The position numbers and the translations under genes are program-made. Of a stretch of 52,542 nucleotides of DNA, positions 51,849 through 52,542 are shown piece by piece. Source of the DNA: Bifidobacterium ruminantium DSM 6489 (lineage in GTDB: Bacteria > Actinomycetota > Actinomycetes > Actinomycetales > Bifidobacteriaceae); NCBI RefSeq assembly GCF_000770925.1, contig NZ_JDTK01000014.1, forward strand, positions 1-52,542. The letters are read 5' to 3'. Every line of letters begins with the position of its first letter. The stretch's first letter is position 1. The notes under the pieces are model-generated. The model was given only the letters and a program-made list of their open reading frames with translations. It had not been told where the DNA came from and did not search any database.

Positions 51849-52358
51849 CACTGGATGAACTTCCGCAGCACGCGTTCAAGCTCGTCGATGCGCAACGCCT
51901 GCTTGGCGATGAGCATGTCGCATTTGCTGATGGTCAGTTGCGCCTGGGCGAGCTTCGCCACCATATTCTGCGATTCGTCGGCCTCAGTTGGGTCATTCGT
52001 CTCCCTTTCGCGCGTAGCCCCTTGCAGTTCGGCGATCGGCAAATCGTCTTCGACATCCCGCAGTTCGACATCCTGCAAGATAATGGCTCGCGGACCCTTT
52101 TCCCTTTCGACGCTCATCACGTTCCTGCTGCTTCCAGCGCGCAATGCACCGCTCCACACGTTTGTAGCCGATCAGTTTCGGATCAAGCCCCGCTTCACGG
52201 AAAATGGCTGACGGTGATTCGCCGGCGTTATAACGGCACATCACTTCCACTCGGAAACGGTCCGAATATCGGATATGCGATGCACTCACGCTTTTGACCG
52301 CTGGCAGGCTGGCCAGATGCGCGCGCCCCTTTGCGGTAAATTTGCCATCGATCATCAT
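51848..52358 (-). CDS. HTH/coiled-coil protein 3 (transposase-OrfA-like), frame broken by one base
   Basis: About 169 residues if repaired, from ATG 52358 (GAAAGGG upstream). HTH domain: HIRYSDRFRVEVMCRYNAGE then SPSAIFREAGLDPKLIGYKR (about 27-68). After IARWKQQERDE the frame must shift by one base, within 52095-52159 (probably the AAAGGGAAAAGGG area), to reach the second half that ends in AKQALRIDELERVLRKFIQ, the zipper seen in HTH1 and HTH2. Its stop overlaps the srtC2 start (TGATG), so it is coupled to the sortase: first gene of pilus cluster 2 and the best evidence that this family belongs to pilus operons. Confidence 0.7.
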
Positions 52359-52453
52359 GCGCCCTTTCGAACTACTTAGGTCGTACTATATCGTCATTTT
52401 CCCCTTACTACCCCTCGTAAATTCCCTCATTAATGACATCGAACCCTCCATTC

Positions 52454-52485
52454 ATTATAAAAAATCATCGCATAAAACCCATCAA
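52454..52485 (-). promoter_or_regulatory. Possible promoter of HTH3-srtC2
   Basis: TATAAT on the minus strand at 52454-52459, with TTGATG at 52480-52485 as a weak -35 (20-bp spacing). It lies about 95 bp before the HTH3 start and 35 bp inside the poly-C tract. Confidence 0.4.
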
Positions 52486-52520
52486 TTCCAGTATTACAGA
52501 CGTTTGTTTTATTGCATTTA

Positions 52521-52542
52521 CCCCCCCCCCCCCCCCCCCCCC
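52521..52542. repeat. Homopolymer C22 (G22 on the pilus strand) at the window edge
   Basis: At least 22 consecutive C run to the end of the window, so the real length is unknown. It lies upstream of the HTH3 promoter on the transcribed strand as poly-G. Such a tract could be a slippage switch, an assembly end, or both. Confidence 0.9.

Noticed and set aside
34677..52358. HTH genes as parts of IS3-family insertion sequences
   Set aside because: The HTH domain resembles OrfA, but there is no OrfB/integrase frame, no terminal inverted repeats, and the genes are tied to pilus operons.

Overview
The window looks like a Bifidobacterium chromosome segment, probably from the adolescentis/catenulatum group. 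The genus call rests on FimA/FimB/sortase-C pilus clusters with LPLTG anchors, a C69 dipeptidase, a P19/FTR1 iron operon and high-GC actinobacterial codon use. The species call is inference. No rRNA, prophage, CRISPR array or intact insertion sequence is visible.

Layout. 0-5 kb: a C69 dipeptidase split by one base in a poly-A run, tRNA-Lys(TTT), two converging arrays of 20-bp phased repeats, an nrdH-like gene behind two NrdR boxes, and a membrane protein. 5-13.4 kb: two surface proteins (low-complexity and beta-helix) divergent from a yhgE/pip-yhgE/pip-tetR operon with a 36-bp palindrome at its promoter. 13.4-21.8 kb: a minus-strand operon FTR1 permease, P19-like lipoprotein, DUF2318-type CxxC membrane protein, two FtsX-like permeases, an ABC ATPase and an FMN-binding lipoprotein. 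This resembles the Campylobacter P19 and B. breve BfeUOB ferrous-iron systems. 21.8-22.9 kb: a repeat-rich divergent region holding an ATPase remnant. 22.9-30.5 kb: an ApbE-family flavin transferase, two aldo/keto reductases and a MarR-controlled heterodimeric ABC exporter with paired operators at both promoters. 30.5-32.9 kb: TPP riboswitch, terminator and thiSFG. 33-34.6 kb: an amino acid permease. 34.7-52.5 kb: two complete sortase-dependent pilus clusters transcribed leftward, interspersed with three related HTH/coiled-coil genes and a 17 x 23-bp tandem repeat in front of an AAA_14/DUF4143 ATPase.

How parts fit. The iron operon ends in an FMN-binding lipoprotein, and an ApbE enzyme lies divergently just upstream of the operon, which suggests flavin-linked iron reduction or uptake at the cell surface. 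Each pilus cluster has its own sortase C, a large VWA-containing tip protein and a CnaB-type shaft pilin. A conserved hairpin between fimB and fimA probably helps set the subunit ratio. The HTH genes, two of which carry homopolymer frameshifts, are candidates for stochastic pilus control.

Most unusual signal. Several repeat families share one design: a conserved core repeated at an exact period (20, 40, 42 or 51 bp, near whole helical turns) with degenerate DNA between cores. Three of them occur as direct copies followed by inverted copies. One 51-bp family (a 22-bp palindrome plus 29 bp) occurs three times in the thiS leader and three times in frame inside an FtsX-like permease gene.

Caution: four genes are broken by single-base homopolymer changes, and the window ends in 22 C. 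Phase variation and sequencing or assembly error cannot be separated from this sequence alone.
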